From Pseudomaricurvus albidus (lineage in GTDB: Bacteria; Pseudomonadota; Gammaproteobacteria; Pseudomonadales; Cellvibrionaceae), in NCBI RefSeq assembly GCF_018863235.1, contig NZ_JAHKRS010000014.1:1-64000 (forward strand): 64,000 bases of DNA. Reading direction: 5' to 3'. The notes below the pieces were generated by a model that saw only the letters and a program-made list of their open reading frames with translations, made no database searches and was not told the origin of the DNA. Positions 1 through 8,756 of the stretch are shown one piece after another. The stretch's first letter is position 1. Every line of letters begins with the position of its first letter. The position numbers and the translations under genes were made by a program.

Positions 1-38
1 TGGTATCGTTCACCTTCGGTCAGCTGCTTATAGCTCAT
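1..38 (-). mobile_element. IS30-family transposase, N-terminal fragment cut by window edge
   Basis: Reading leftwards from the ATG at 36-38, the sequence encodes MSYKQLTEGERY before the window ends. This opening is typical of IS30-family DDE transposases, which start with variants of MSYxQLTEGxRYQI. A GGAAA stretch lies about nine bases before the ATG. Only twelve codons are visible, so whether the element is intact cannot be judged. The assignment rests on recognising the N-terminal motif, with no catalytic residues in view. Confidence 0.6.
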
Positions 39-94
39 TGTGTTATTTCCTTTGGCGAGAAAATGGCACCGAACTATATCAGCTGGCCGTCCTC

Positions 95-127
95 ACTAGG
101 AAATTGCACTCATTATCCGAAACCGCG
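95..127. repeat. Possible terminal inverted repeat of the IS30-type element
   Basis: Upstream of the transposase start, the minus strand reads TTCGGATAATGAGTGCAATT. This resembles the AT-rich, AGTGCAA-containing ends of several IS30-family elements. The opposite end lies outside the window, so neither the repeat pair nor a target duplication can be confirmed. If correct, the chromosome proper, and the promoter region of the amine dehydrogenase cluster, begins at about position 125. Confidence 0.3.
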
Positions 128-283
128 TTGTAAATAAATATCAATTTTTAAATTTAGGACACTTGATCAATATCTTCAAGAGGCGTAAATTGATGCTTAA
201 CAATTAGATCGGTCGTCCAATATCTGGAGGTCGTATTCTATTGCAGGCTGATAATAAATAAATAACAACCGGAGAAAGTTCTT

Positions 284-1675
284 ATGCTTGAAGCCAATTT
301 GAGTCCTGCCCTTCAACAGGAAATCGACAAGATATATGCCGTTGCAGAGCAGGCAGCTCGTGAGTTTTCCGGATTTGAGTTGGAAAAGGTTGAGGCGATT
401 GTCCAGCGAGTCGCTGCAGCTGCAGCAGAAAAAGCCGAGTTCTATGCGAAATGGACCGTAGAAGAAACGGGATATGGCAAGGTGGCAGATAAAGTCGCAA
501 AAAATTTGGCGACATCATCTGAACTGATCAAAACTTATAACGTCGCCGATTATGTAAAACCGGTTCTGGATGTGGAGAAAAAAATGTTCCGCATCCCCAA
601 GCCGGCGGGTGTTGTTCTGGCGCCCATGCCTTGTACCAACCCCATCATGACCGTGAACTTCAAGGTGCTGGCTAACTTGATTGCTCGCAATGCCGTGATC
701 TTGTGTCCGCATCCTGCTGCAAAGCATTGCTCGGTACACGCTGCTGAATATCTGGCAGAGGTGGCAGAGAGCATGGGAGCTCCCAAAGGATGCATCCAAA
801 TTATCCGTGAACCGAATATTGAATTGGTCAATGTGTTGATGCGCGATCCACGTACGAGTCTGATTATGGCGACCGGTGGCGCTGCGCTCGTGCATGCGGC
901 CTACAGTTCAGGTAACCCTGCAGTGGGAGTGGGTGCAGCCAATGTGCCTTGCTACGTACACGCCAGTGCAGATGTAGAGCAGGCGGGAGTCAAAGCTGTC
1001 ATTGGTAACAGCTTTGATAACTCGCTGCCTTGCACCAGTGAATCTGTCGTGCTGGCCGATCGTGAAATTGCTGAGCAATTACGCCAGGCCATTGTAAAAG
1101 GTGGAGGCTATTTCGTATCCGGTGACGATGAACAAAAACTGCGGGCTTTTCTGTTTCCAAACGGCGCTGGTAACCCCGCCGCATTGGGTAAAGGGCCTGA
1201 ATGGATAGCAGAAGCTGCAGGTGTCACGATTCCTGAAGGTGTGCAGTCTCTGGTATTTGAAATCGAACAGATCAGCCATGACGAGCCGGTCAGCAAAGAA
1301 AAAATGTTCCCGGTAATGGGTTTTAAAGTTGTTGATGGCGGGATTGATGGGGGTATTGAAGCTGCGCAGAAGATGCTGGATCTGATGGGTAAAGGTCATT
1401 CAGCCGTCATCCACGCAAATGATTCAAATGCCATTGTTAAATACACCAGTGCCTTGCCAGTGTGTCGTATTTCAGTGAACTCTCCAGGCATGACAGGCAA
1501 TGCCGGCTTAACAACAAATCTGGCAGAAACGGGCATGGTGGGTACAGGTTTCTTTGGCGGCAGCTCTTCCGATGAAAATATTGGACCTCATCACCTGATT
1601 CAACACACCTATGTTGCCTATGACAATGATCCGTCGATTGGCATTGGCGATGTTGCATCTGCATTAGCATCTTAA
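284..1675 (+). CDS. CoA-acylating-type aldehyde dehydrogenase
   Basis: This 463-residue enzyme belongs to the aldehyde dehydrogenase superfamily, in the branch that includes AdhE N-domains, EutE and sulfoacetaldehyde dehydrogenase; members convert aldehydes to acyl-CoA with NAD(P)+. Diagnostic stretches are CTNPIMTVNFK near residue 117, LIMATGG near 193, GVGAANVP near 215 and FDNSLPCTSE, where Cys250 is the likely catalytic nucleophile. A GGAGAAAG ribosome site precedes the ATG. It is the first gene of the quinohemoprotein amine dehydrogenase cluster, only a few tens of bases from qhpA. It probably consumes, in the cytoplasm, the aldehyde released by periplasmic amine oxidation. The exact substrate and CoA dependence are inferred from the family. 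Confidence 0.85.
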   Translation: MLEANLSPALQQEIDKIYAVAEQAAREFSGFELEKVEAIVQRVAAAAAEKAEFYAKWTVEETGYGKVADKVAKNLATSSELIKTYNVADYVKPVLDVEKKMFRIPKPAGVVLAPMPCTNPIMTVNFKVLANLIARNAVILCPHPAAKHCSVHAAEYLAEVAESMGAPKGCIQIIREPNIELVNVLMRDPRTSLIMATGGAALVHAAYSSGNPAVGVGAANVPCYVHASADVEQAGVKAVIGNSFDNSLPCTSESVVLADREIAEQLRQAIVKGGGYFVSGDDEQKLRAFLFPNGAGNPAALGKGPEWIAEAAGVTIPEGVQSLVFEIEQISHDEPVSKEKMFPVMGFKVVDGGIDGGIEAAQKMLDLMGKGHSAVIHANDSNAIVKYTSALPVCRISVNSPGMTGNAGLTTNLAETGMVGTGFFGGSSSDENIGPHHLIQHTYVAYDNDPSIGIGDVASALAS

Positions 1676-1708
1676 CGATACCCATAATCCAAGTTGCAGG
1701 AGAGCGAT

Positions 1709-3328
1709 GTGATTAAGAGCTTAAACCCACTCAGCTGGAAAGGTGCTAAAGCCATTGGTGTTGCATCACTTATAGCCTTTTCAGGTTATGTTGCAGGTGA
1801 TTCCCAAAGTGCAGTAGAGGGTGAAGATATACTTCAGAACCGGTGTATGGGTTGCCATATTCCGGAAGCGCAGAACCCGTTGCAGTTGAGTCGTATCAGT
1901 CATCAGCGCAAGACCCCTGAGGGGTGGTTAATGACCATCACTCGAATGCAACTGGTTCATGGGGCAGTCATTACGGACGACGAGAGACAGAGTCTGGTTA
2001 AGTATCTTGCGGATACCCAAGGGCTTACTCCTGAAGAAAGTGCCCCTTATCGCTATGTTCTGGAGCGCCGCCTCAATCATGTTGAAGATACTGGATCTGA
2101 ACTGAAAGAAATGTGCGCTCGCTGTCACTCTGAGGCTCGTGTTGGACTACAACGCCGGGAGCAGGGTGAATGGGAAAAACTGGTTCATTTTCATCTGGGT
2201 CAATGGCCTAGTATCGAATTTTCGGCAATGGGGCGTGATCGTGACTGGTTTGGAATTGCCCTTAACGAGACGGTTCCATATCTCTCCGAGCAATTTGGTC
2301 TGGATAAAAAAGTCTGGGATGACTGGCAGGCTGCTGAAAAGAGCAGTTTGGCTGGCAGCTGGAGATTGGCCGGGCATAGGCCGGGTAAAGGAGCTTTCAA
2401 TGGTTCCATGACGGCAGAGGAAACTGCCCGCGACAAGTATACGCTGACGTTGACAGGCGAGTACGCGAATGGAGAAAAGGTTTCCGGCAAGGGAGAAGCA
2501 ATTCTCTATAGCGGTTATGAGTGGCGAGCAAACCTGAATATTGGTGAAGAGTCCTACAAGCAAGTTCTGGCAATGAATAAATCCGGTAAAGAACTTAATG
2601 GCCGGATGTTCCTGCGAAATCAAGAGCCTTTGGGTATTGATTTGCAAGCCGTTCGTGCCGACGAGTCTCGTGTACTGTCAGTATCACCAACTTATATTGA
2701 GTCTGGAAAAACAGTTGACTTGACCATTCAGGGAGTAAATCTGACAGGAAATGTCGATCTCGGTGAGCATATAAAAGTTCTGAAAACCACGGGACAGACA
2801 AAAGACACCATCCAGTTGAAAGTGAGAGCCGACAAGGTGTCCCGGGCGGAGCCTGTGACGGTCAAGGTCGGAGAACAGAAACTGGAAGACACTTTAACGC
2901 TTTACCGTTCGGTAGATCATGTCGAGGTTACTCCTGCCTATGCAGTAGCAAGGGTAGGCGGAGCAGGCGGCAGTCAGGAAAAAGTGAAAGCTGTCTTTGA
3001 GGCCCGTGCCTATGATGTTGGCGACGATGGTGTGGCAGGAACTGATGACGACGTCTTTATAGGCATTATGCCCGCTCAATGGGAGTTGCAAGCGTTTGAT
3101 GAGATTGCCATCAGAGATCGGGATTTGGAGTTTGCCGGTGAAATTGACCGTGAAACGGGCGTGTTTACTCCTGGTGATGCAGGCCCCAATCCTGACCGTA
3201 AATACGGCACAAACAATGCTGGTCGCTTAAAAGTTGTAGCAAACCTCAATACAAAGTCGAAGAGCCTAAGCGCAGAAGCAGAGTTGTTGGTTACTGTACA
3301 GCGTTGGAATAATCCTCCAATCCGATGA
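1709..3328 (+). CDS. qhpA: Quinohemoprotein amine dehydrogenase alpha subunit (diheme cytochrome c)
   Basis: This is the large electron-transfer subunit of periplasmic QHNDH, which oxidises primary amines and passes electrons through two hemes c. The GTG at 1709 is preferred over the TTG at 1694 because AGGAGA lies six bases before it; the product is then about 539 residues. Residues 1-35 form a signal peptide (MIKSLN, hydrophobic VASLIAFSGYVAG). Two heme motifs are present, CMGCH at about 46-50 and CARCH at about 136-140. The remaining roughly 350 residues fit the beta-sandwich and Ig-like domains of the alpha subunit, including a segment opening VSPTYIESGKTVDLTIQG. It is followed closely by qhpD, qhpC and qhpB. 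Confidence 0.93.
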   Translation: MIKSLNPLSWKGAKAIGVASLIAFSGYVAGDSQSAVEGEDILQNRCMGCHIPEAQNPLQLSRISHQRKTPEGWLMTITRMQLVHGAVITDDERQSLVKYLADTQGLTPEESAPYRYVLERRLNHVEDTGSELKEMCARCHSEARVGLQRREQGEWEKLVHFHLGQWPSIEFSAMGRDRDWFGIALNETVPYLSEQFGLDKKVWDDWQAAEKSSLAGSWRLAGHRPGKGAFNGSMTAEETARDKYTLTLTGEYANGEKVSGKGEAILYSGYEWRANLNIGEESYKQVLAMNKSGKELNGRMFLRNQEPLGIDLQAVRADESRVLSVSPTYIESGKTVDLTIQGVNLTGNVDLGEHIKVLKTTGQTKDTIQLKVRADKVSRAEPVTVKVGEQKLEDTLTLYRSVDHVEVTPAYAVARVGGAGGSQEKVKAVFEARAYDVGDDGVAGTDDDVFIGIMPAQWELQAFDEIAIRDRDLEFAGEIDRETGVFTPGDAGPNPDRKYGTNNAGRLKVVANLNTKSKSLSAEAELLVTVQRWNNPPIR

Positions 3329-3344
3329 GAAAAGAGAGCGTCCT

Positions 3345-4736
3345 ATGAACTCTGTCGTAAAAGTTATTCCAAAAAACAGCCATCGCTTTGTGGATGATGG
3401 ACGGGAAATGCTTTTCCATGTTCCGACATCCAGTGTGTTTGAGCTGGATTCCTCGTCAAGTGAGACGCTGACAGCGCTGGAACAAGCTCAGCCTGTGAGC
3501 GATAGCTCTGAAGAATTAATTGATGACCTGGAACGCTTGCAGATTGTTGCCCGTGATGATCACCCTGAAGCGGAAGTTAACATTCCAACGATTGAAGATC
3601 TTCCTCTCTCGACGTTGGTGCTGAATGTCAATACCGGTTGCAACTTGAGTTGCAGTTACTGTTACAAGGAAGATCTGGATACGCCGGTTAACTCTTTGAA
3701 AATGAGTTTTGAAACTGCCCGTCAATCCATTGAAATGATGCTCAAAGAGTCACCCAATCAGGATCGCTACAATGTGGTTTTCTTTGGAGGCGAACCATTG
3801 ATCAATATGGGTCTGATCCGCCAGGTGGTGAGCTACGCAAAAGAGCGGTTTGGAGAGCTTAACAAGATTGTGGATTTTTCTCTTACCACTAACGCCACCA
3901 TGTTGACTCCGGAAATTGTCGATTTTTTCCAGCAGCATCGCATCGGTGTGGCTGTCAGTATGGATGGTCCCGAAACGATTCATAATAAAAACCGGATTAC
4001 TGTCGGCGGGCAGGGCAGTTATCACGTTGTCCGAAAGAAAGTTGATTACCTTTTGTCACACTATGACGCCAGACCTGTAGGGGCGCGAGTCACTTTGACT
4101 AAAGGTACGACCGATATAGAAGCCATATTTGATCATCTGTTTCACGAAGTTGGTTTTGATGAGGTGGGTTTTGCTCCGGTAACTTCTGGGGATGTGAGCG
4201 ACTACAACTTGTCGGAATCTGAGCTGCAAGCTGTTTTTGCCAACATGAAAACCCTGGGCAAGCGTTACGTGGATGCCGCCTGTCAAAATGAAGTTCTGGG
4301 ATTTTCCAATTTTCATCAGATTCTGACGGATATTCATGAAGGCACCAAAAAAGCGCTGCCATGTGGTGCTGGCATAGGAATGGTTGCTATTGATCATGCG
4401 GGTGGAGTTAATTTGTGTCACCGGTTTACCGGCTCAGAACTGCCATTGTTTGGCAGTGTTTCTGATGGCTTAGACACTGAAGGGCTTAAAGAGTTCTTGT
4501 ACGACCGTCTGGATCGGGCCGAAAAAGGCTGCAATACCTGTTGGATTCGCAACCTGTGCTCAGGGGGGTGTTATCACGAAAGCTATGCCCGCTATAACGA
4601 CCCCCAACACCCCACTTACCATTACTGCGATTTAATGAGGGACTGGATCGATTTTGCGCTTCAGGGCTATGCCCGAATCATGCGTGAAAATCCGAATTTT
4701 ATTGAACGCTATATTGCCACTCGTCGAGCCGGCTAG
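3345..4736 (+). CDS. qhpD: Radical SAM/SPASM maturase forming thioether cross-links in QhpC
   Basis: QhpD installs the three intrapeptide Cys-to-Asp/Glu thioether bonds in the gamma subunit precursor before export, working in the cytoplasm. The radical SAM cluster motif is CNLSCSYC with cysteines 99, 103 and 106. The SPASM region at the C-terminus carries CGAGIGM, GGVNLCHRF, GCNTCWIRNLCSGGCYHE and a final HYC, enough cysteines for auxiliary iron-sulfur clusters. Residues 1-85 precede the radical domain and resemble a PqqD-like peptide-binding region. The gene starts 16 bases after qhpA and ends 12 bases before its substrate gene qhpC. Length (463) is normal for the family. Confidence 0.94.
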   Translation: MNSVVKVIPKNSHRFVDDGREMLFHVPTSSVFELDSSSSETLTALEQAQPVSDSSEELIDDLERLQIVARDDHPEAEVNIPTIEDLPLSTLVLNVNTGCNLSCSYCYKEDLDTPVNSLKMSFETARQSIEMMLKESPNQDRYNVVFFGGEPLINMGLIRQVVSYAKERFGELNKIVDFSLTTNATMLTPEIVDFFQQHRIGVAVSMDGPETIHNKNRITVGGQGSYHVVRKKVDYLLSHYDARPVGARVTLTKGTTDIEAIFDHLFHEVGFDEVGFAPVTSGDVSDYNLSESELQAVFANMKTLGKRYVDAACQNEVLGFSNFHQILTDIHEGTKKALPCGAGIGMVAIDHAGGVNLCHRFTGSELPLFGSVSDGLDTEGLKEFLYDRLDRAEKGCNTCWIRNLCSGGCYHESYARYNDPQHPTYHYCDLMRDWIDFALQGYARIMRENPNFIERYIATRRAG

Positions 4737-4748
4737 GGAGATTTTTAG

Positions 4749-5087
4749 ATGAAGTTTTTAAAACCTGTAAATCCTAAGGCTCACCAGGTTGATGCAGCGA
4801 TGGAATTGGATAAGGAAAGTGATGGGCATCTGGAAGAAGTCGTTGCCATGCAATCTGTGGTTGGCTGTACCAGCACCACGGATCCCGGTTGGGAGGTGGA
4901 TGCCTTCGGTGGCGTGGCAGGTCTCTGTCAGCCTATGGAATCAGATTTGTATGGCTGTGCCGACCCCTGCTGGTGGCCCGCACAGGTTCCGGATGTTATG
5001 AACACCTATCCTGATTGGGATAAGGGTGCAGACTCAGCCGGTAATGATTGGCGCAAGCTGGGCGAAGTGTTTCCTGCGGATAAATAA
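4749..5087 (+). CDS. qhpC: Quinohemoprotein amine dehydrogenase gamma subunit precursor (CTQ-bearing)
   Basis: This 112-residue precursor carries the cysteine tryptophylquinone cofactor. Aligning from memory with the Paracoccus gamma subunit, the thioether pairs C7-E16, C27-D33 and C41-D49 correspond to C40-E49, C60-D66 and C74-D82. The CTQ pair C37-W43 corresponds to C70-W76 within GCADPCWWP. All eight residues are present. The first 33 or so residues form a charged leader without a Sec-type hydrophobic core, as expected for a substrate of QhpD that is cleaved by a dedicated protease. A GGGAG site lies eight bases before the ATG. The overlapping reading frame beginning at 4789 is a shadow. 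Confidence 0.96.
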   Translation: MKFLKPVNPKAHQVDAAMELDKESDGHLEEVVAMQSVVGCTSTTDPGWEVDAFGGVAGLCQPMESDLYGCADPCWWPAQVPDVMNTYPDWDKGADSAGNDWRKLGEVFPADK

Positions 5088-5106
5088 CAACACTAAAGGT
5101 TTCTCT

Positions 5107-6225
5107 ATGTCATTAAATACAATAATAACCGTACTCATCAGCGCCAGTTTAACCCTGATGTCGTCTATGTCCTACGCTGAGCAGCCTGATTATATGGTTG
5201 TGGTTAATCGGCCAAATAATCTTCATGTGATAAATCTGGCCACAGAAACCATCGACAGGACCTGTGAACTTCCCGGTGACTCTGCACCGGGTACTGTTGC
5301 GATGTCTCCGGACAAGCTTACCGCCTATGTACTTGCGGGTCGTTTCGGAAAAATCTGGGGGATTGATGTTCGTAACTGTGATCTGACATTTTCTACGGAT
5401 CTGTCGAATGGCAATATCCGTGTCAAAAGTATTGCTTCCCTGGCGGTTAGTTCAGATGGTGAAGAGGTCTTTACCGTTCATAATCCTGTCCGAATTATGA
5501 ATGACCACTATGAGGTGCTGGATACTCAGTTTGCAGTGTATAAAGCTGATGCCGGGTTGCAGGCCAAACCGGTACGCACTTATCCCGTACCTCGCCAAAT
5601 AAATATCATTCAGACCGCAGATGATGGATTGGTGTACTTGTCGGGACCCGATGTGTATTCCATTGAACCCAAGACTGGAAAGATTGAGACGGTCATTCCC
5701 AGCCGTACGGCGAATCGCCCGGGCTTTAGCCAGCCGGATATTTTGACGGTATGGCCAATCGGCCGAGTCAGTGATGAATTTATTCGCATGTACTCTATCG
5801 CCAAATTTGATGAGTCAGGTGATCCCGACAAGGCTGAATATTTTTGGGGATTCGAACAGGTTATTTTATCTACCGGAAAAACCAATGTTACTGAATTTGC
5901 ACCACTGGAAGACGTCCTCTTCACTGGCATGCACAGACCAGGAAAGCCGAATGAATTTTACGGTGTTCTTACACAGCTCAAGCGTTTTGATGTCAATTCC
6001 CAGAAAGTCATAAAGAGTATTGATCTTGAGCGAACCTATTATTGCATCAACTTTTCTACGGATGGCAGCAAGTTGTATCTGGCCGGAACCTATAATGATA
6101 TCGCCGTCTATGATGCGGAAACCCTAAAAAAACTGGGGAATATTGTTCTTCCTGGTGGGGATATGTCCATGTCTACATCACAGGTTTTTTCCTCACCAAA
6201 GGAGCTTAGTAACGCAAAAAAATAA
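5107..6225 (+). CDS. qhpB: Quinohemoprotein amine dehydrogenase beta subunit
   Basis: This is the beta-propeller subunit of periplasmic QHNDH; together with the gamma subunit it forms the active-site cavity. The ATG at 5107 is chosen over the longer frame from 5026, because it follows TAAAGG and starts a clean signal peptide (MSLNTIITVLISASL, cleavage after SYA). The mature chain of about 348 residues shows repeated propeller strands such as VAMSPDKLTAYVLAGRFG, LAVSSDGEEVFTVHN and INFSTDGSKLYLAGTYND. It begins 19 bases after the qhpC stop and ends the structural genes of the operon. Family length is about 340-360 residues. Confidence 0.93.
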   Translation: MSLNTIITVLISASLTLMSSMSYAEQPDYMVVVNRPNNLHVINLATETIDRTCELPGDSAPGTVAMSPDKLTAYVLAGRFGKIWGIDVRNCDLTFSTDLSNGNIRVKSIASLAVSSDGEEVFTVHNPVRIMNDHYEVLDTQFAVYKADAGLQAKPVRTYPVPRQINIIQTADDGLVYLSGPDVYSIEPKTGKIETVIPSRTANRPGFSQPDILTVWPIGRVSDEFIRMYSIAKFDESGDPDKAEYFWGFEQVILSTGKTNVTEFAPLEDVLFTGMHRPGKPNEFYGVLTQLKRFDVNSQKVIKSIDLERTYYCINFSTDGSKLYLAGTYNDIAVYDAETLKKLGNIVLPGGDMSMSTSQVFSSPKELSNAKK

Positions 6226-6284
6226 AACATAATAAATGACACCAAATCATTATCAGAGAGAATAATTAAATAGAGGATATGATT

Positions 6285-8642
6285 ATGAGCAAGGTTAGTA
6301 AGGCACCGGGAAGATTTACCAGGCTGATTTTGGCAAGTTCCATTGCTGCCACTGTGGATGTTTCAGCGGCTGTATTGGAAGAAGTCGTGGTTACAGCACA
6401 AAAACGTGAACAAAGCATGCAGGACGTTGGTATTGCTGTAACGGCTTTTACCGGAGATCAGTTAAAAGAACTAGGGTACTCAAACGCACAGGAGGTGACG
6501 GCCATGTCTCCTGGTGTGACGACGATTCAACCCAACGGCCCTTCATCTTATTTTGTGAGTGTCCGTGGGGTCGGCCAGAATGACTTCTCAGAAGATCATC
6601 AGGAATCTCCTGTCGCCATCTATGTGGATGAAGCCTACGTCAGTGCCGCTTCTGGTGCAGGGTTCCAATTGTTTGATATTGAGCGCACCGAGGTTTTGAG
6701 AGGACCTCAGGGCACACTGTTTGGTCGTAATGCAACCGGTGGTCTGGTTCATTACGTCACCAAAAAACCGACAGAAGAATTTGAAGGGTATTTGGAAGCC
6801 ACCTTTGGACGTTACGATCAAACCAAACTTGAAGGCGCTGTCAGTGGGCCTCTAACTGATAATGTTGCCGGTCGTTTCTCTTTTGTACGTAATAAACACG
6901 ATGCTTACATCAAGAACAATATTGGCAAGGATTTGAATAATGGCGACGATTGGGCAGTAAGAGGACAGCTGCTGTTCAATATTTCCGATAAAGGGGAGTG
7001 GCTGATCAGTGCCAGAGCGGGTGAGCAGGATATCGACGCCGGTTTCTTCGAACACAGTTCAGCGCGTGTTAACCCTGCCACAGGATTAGGTGAAGATTTC
7101 AATGGTCCTGATTTGGTTGATACTCCGGAATCCACTGCAACCGCCTGGCAAGAACCTGACGATGGAGTCCGCAGAGGCTCCTATAACTTTATTGGGCAAA
7201 ATAAAATTGAATCTCAGGGGATGACCAGTAATTTCCAGTGGAGCTTCGATTCTTTTGACTTTGTCGCCATTACTGATTACTGGCACCTCGAAAAAGACTA
7301 CATTGAAGATTCTGATGCGAGTCCGGCGGATTTCTTTAATTTCTATCTTGAAAGTGATCTCGATCAGTTTTCGCAGGAGTTTCGCTTCAGTGGTGAAATG
7401 GAGGGCATGAGATGGGTTGCCGGTGCATTTTACTTAAACATTGATGGTGAGTTTGGCAATGGCGGTTATGCCGAAAACTTTTTCTCGGCGGCCTTGGGCT
7501 TCCCTCTGCAGGGAACCGGTGCGGGTTTAAGCAATCCTTTCGAAACGGAAACAAAATCATACGCCTTGTTTGGACAGCTGGAATTTGATCTGACTGATAA
7601 TCTTATAGCCATTGCCGGTGTGCGTTGGTCCAAAGAAGAAAAAACTACCGACTATCGATCCTCCCTGGTTAGTTTTGACTCTCCCGAGGGTATGAATATT
7701 CTGGATTCGGATCCTTTGGGGCTTGGCGGTACCTATTTTAGTTTTAATAAACACGGTGCTACCAGCGGTGGTGTGGATGTCACTGGTGGAAATTTTCGGT
7801 CTGACTGGGCCGAAATCGACGATGATTTGATCACTGCCAAGTTAGAACTGGATTGGCATGTCAGTGAAGATACTTTGCTGTATGTCAGTTATAACCGGGG
7901 TATTAAGGCTGGTGGTTTTAACGCGCCTCTGGATTCAACCGATCTTATCGACGGTGACCCGGCCAATGGTACAGCAGAGGACATGAAATTTGACGAAGAA
8001 GTTCTGAATGCCTATGAATTTGGTTTCAAAACATCATTTTTCGATGGCCTGGCCCGTTTGAATGGTGCGGCATACTACTACGACTATAACGATTATCAGG
8101 CATTCCGTCTGGAAGGTTTGACTCAGTATGTATTCAATACCGATGCGGAAGTTAAAGGGTGGGAGCTTGAGTTACAGGCGTCACCAATCGCAGGGTTGGA
8201 TGTTTTGCTGGGTGTTGGTTATATCGATAATACCGTCGAGGATGCCTATCAGTTGCCTTCTGGTCAGTTTGTTGACCGTACTGCAGTGTTAACGCCTGAG
8301 TGGAACATCAATGCTCTTGTTCGTTATGAATGGGAATTTATGGGTGGGATGCTCGCTGTTCAGGCTGATGCGACCTATATGGATGACCATTATTTCCAAC
8401 TTAAGAATTCACCAGTTGGAGCTGAAGACGCTTACACCATTACTAATGCCCGTATTTCCTATACCAGCGAAGACGAGCGTTGGGTGGTTGCAGGTTTTGT
8501 TAAGAATGTAACCGATGAGGAATACCGCACCATGGTTTTTGACTTGGCCTCAACACCGGCTAATGGTGGTTTTGGTATGGCGGAAAATTACTATGGAACT
8601 CCCCGTTGGTGGGGCGTTAGCGCCAGCTATAAATTTAATTGA
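6285..8642 (+). CDS. TonB-dependent outer-membrane receptor
   Basis: This protein of about 785 residues is an outer-membrane active transporter driven by TonB. It has an N-terminal signal sequence and then LEEVVVTAQKREQSMQDV, the usual start of the plug domain after a TonB box. Further plug features are SVRGVGQNDF and ERTEVLRGPQGTLFGRNATG. The barrel closes with the aromatic end WGVSASYKFN. The ATG at 6285 fits GAGG at 6273-6276 better than the ATG at 6279. It lies 60 bases after qhpB on the same strand, so it may import the amine substrate or a related nutrient; the ligand cannot be read from sequence. A strong terminator follows. Confidence 0.9.
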   Translation: MSKVSKAPGRFTRLILASSIAATVDVSAAVLEEVVVTAQKREQSMQDVGIAVTAFTGDQLKELGYSNAQEVTAMSPGVTTIQPNGPSSYFVSVRGVGQNDFSEDHQESPVAIYVDEAYVSAASGAGFQLFDIERTEVLRGPQGTLFGRNATGGLVHYVTKKPTEEFEGYLEATFGRYDQTKLEGAVSGPLTDNVAGRFSFVRNKHDAYIKNNIGKDLNNGDDWAVRGQLLFNISDKGEWLISARAGEQDIDAGFFEHSSARVNPATGLGEDFNGPDLVDTPESTATAWQEPDDGVRRGSYNFIGQNKIESQGMTSNFQWSFDSFDFVAITDYWHLEKDYIEDSDASPADFFNFYLESDLDQFSQEFRFSGEMEGMRWVAGAFYLNIDGEFGNGGYAENFFSAALGFPLQGTGAGLSNPFETETKSYALFGQLEFDLTDNLIAIAGVRWSKEEKTTDYRSSLVSFDSPEGMNILDSDPLGLGGTYFSFNKHGATSGGVDVTGGNFRSDWAEIDDDLITAKLELDWHVSEDTLLYVSYNRGIKAGGFNAPLDSTDLIDGDPANGTAEDMKFDEEVLNAYEFGFKTSFFDGLARLNGAAYYYDYNDYQAFRLEGLTQYVFNTDAEVKGWELELQASPIAGLDVLLGVGYIDNTVEDAYQLPSGQFVDRTAVLTPEWNINALVRYEWEFMGGMLAVQADATYMDDHYFQLKNSPVGAEDAYTITNARISYTSEDERWVVAGFVKNVTDEEYRTMVFDLASTPANGGFGMAENYYGTPRWWGVSASYKFN

Positions 8643-8685
8643 TTGTAGGTCACCCTCTGACGATTACCAGTCAGTGACACTTGAT

Positions 8686-8707
8686 GCCCCGTTTACGGGG
8701 CTTTTTT
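8686..8707 (+). terminator. Rho-independent terminator after the TonB receptor gene
   Basis: GCCCCG, loop TTTA, CGGGGC and six T residues form a canonical intrinsic terminator 43 bases after the receptor stop codon. It closes the rightward amine dehydrogenase transcription unit before the convergent flavoprotein gene. Confidence 0.9.
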
Positions 8708-8756
8708 ATAGAGCTTTTATGTACTTGGATTTTTAGTGTGTAAAAGGTTTGAGTAT

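Noticed and set aside
2139-2411. 90-codon plus-strand frame inside qhpA
   Set aside because: It overlaps the diheme subunit in another frame and has no features of its own.
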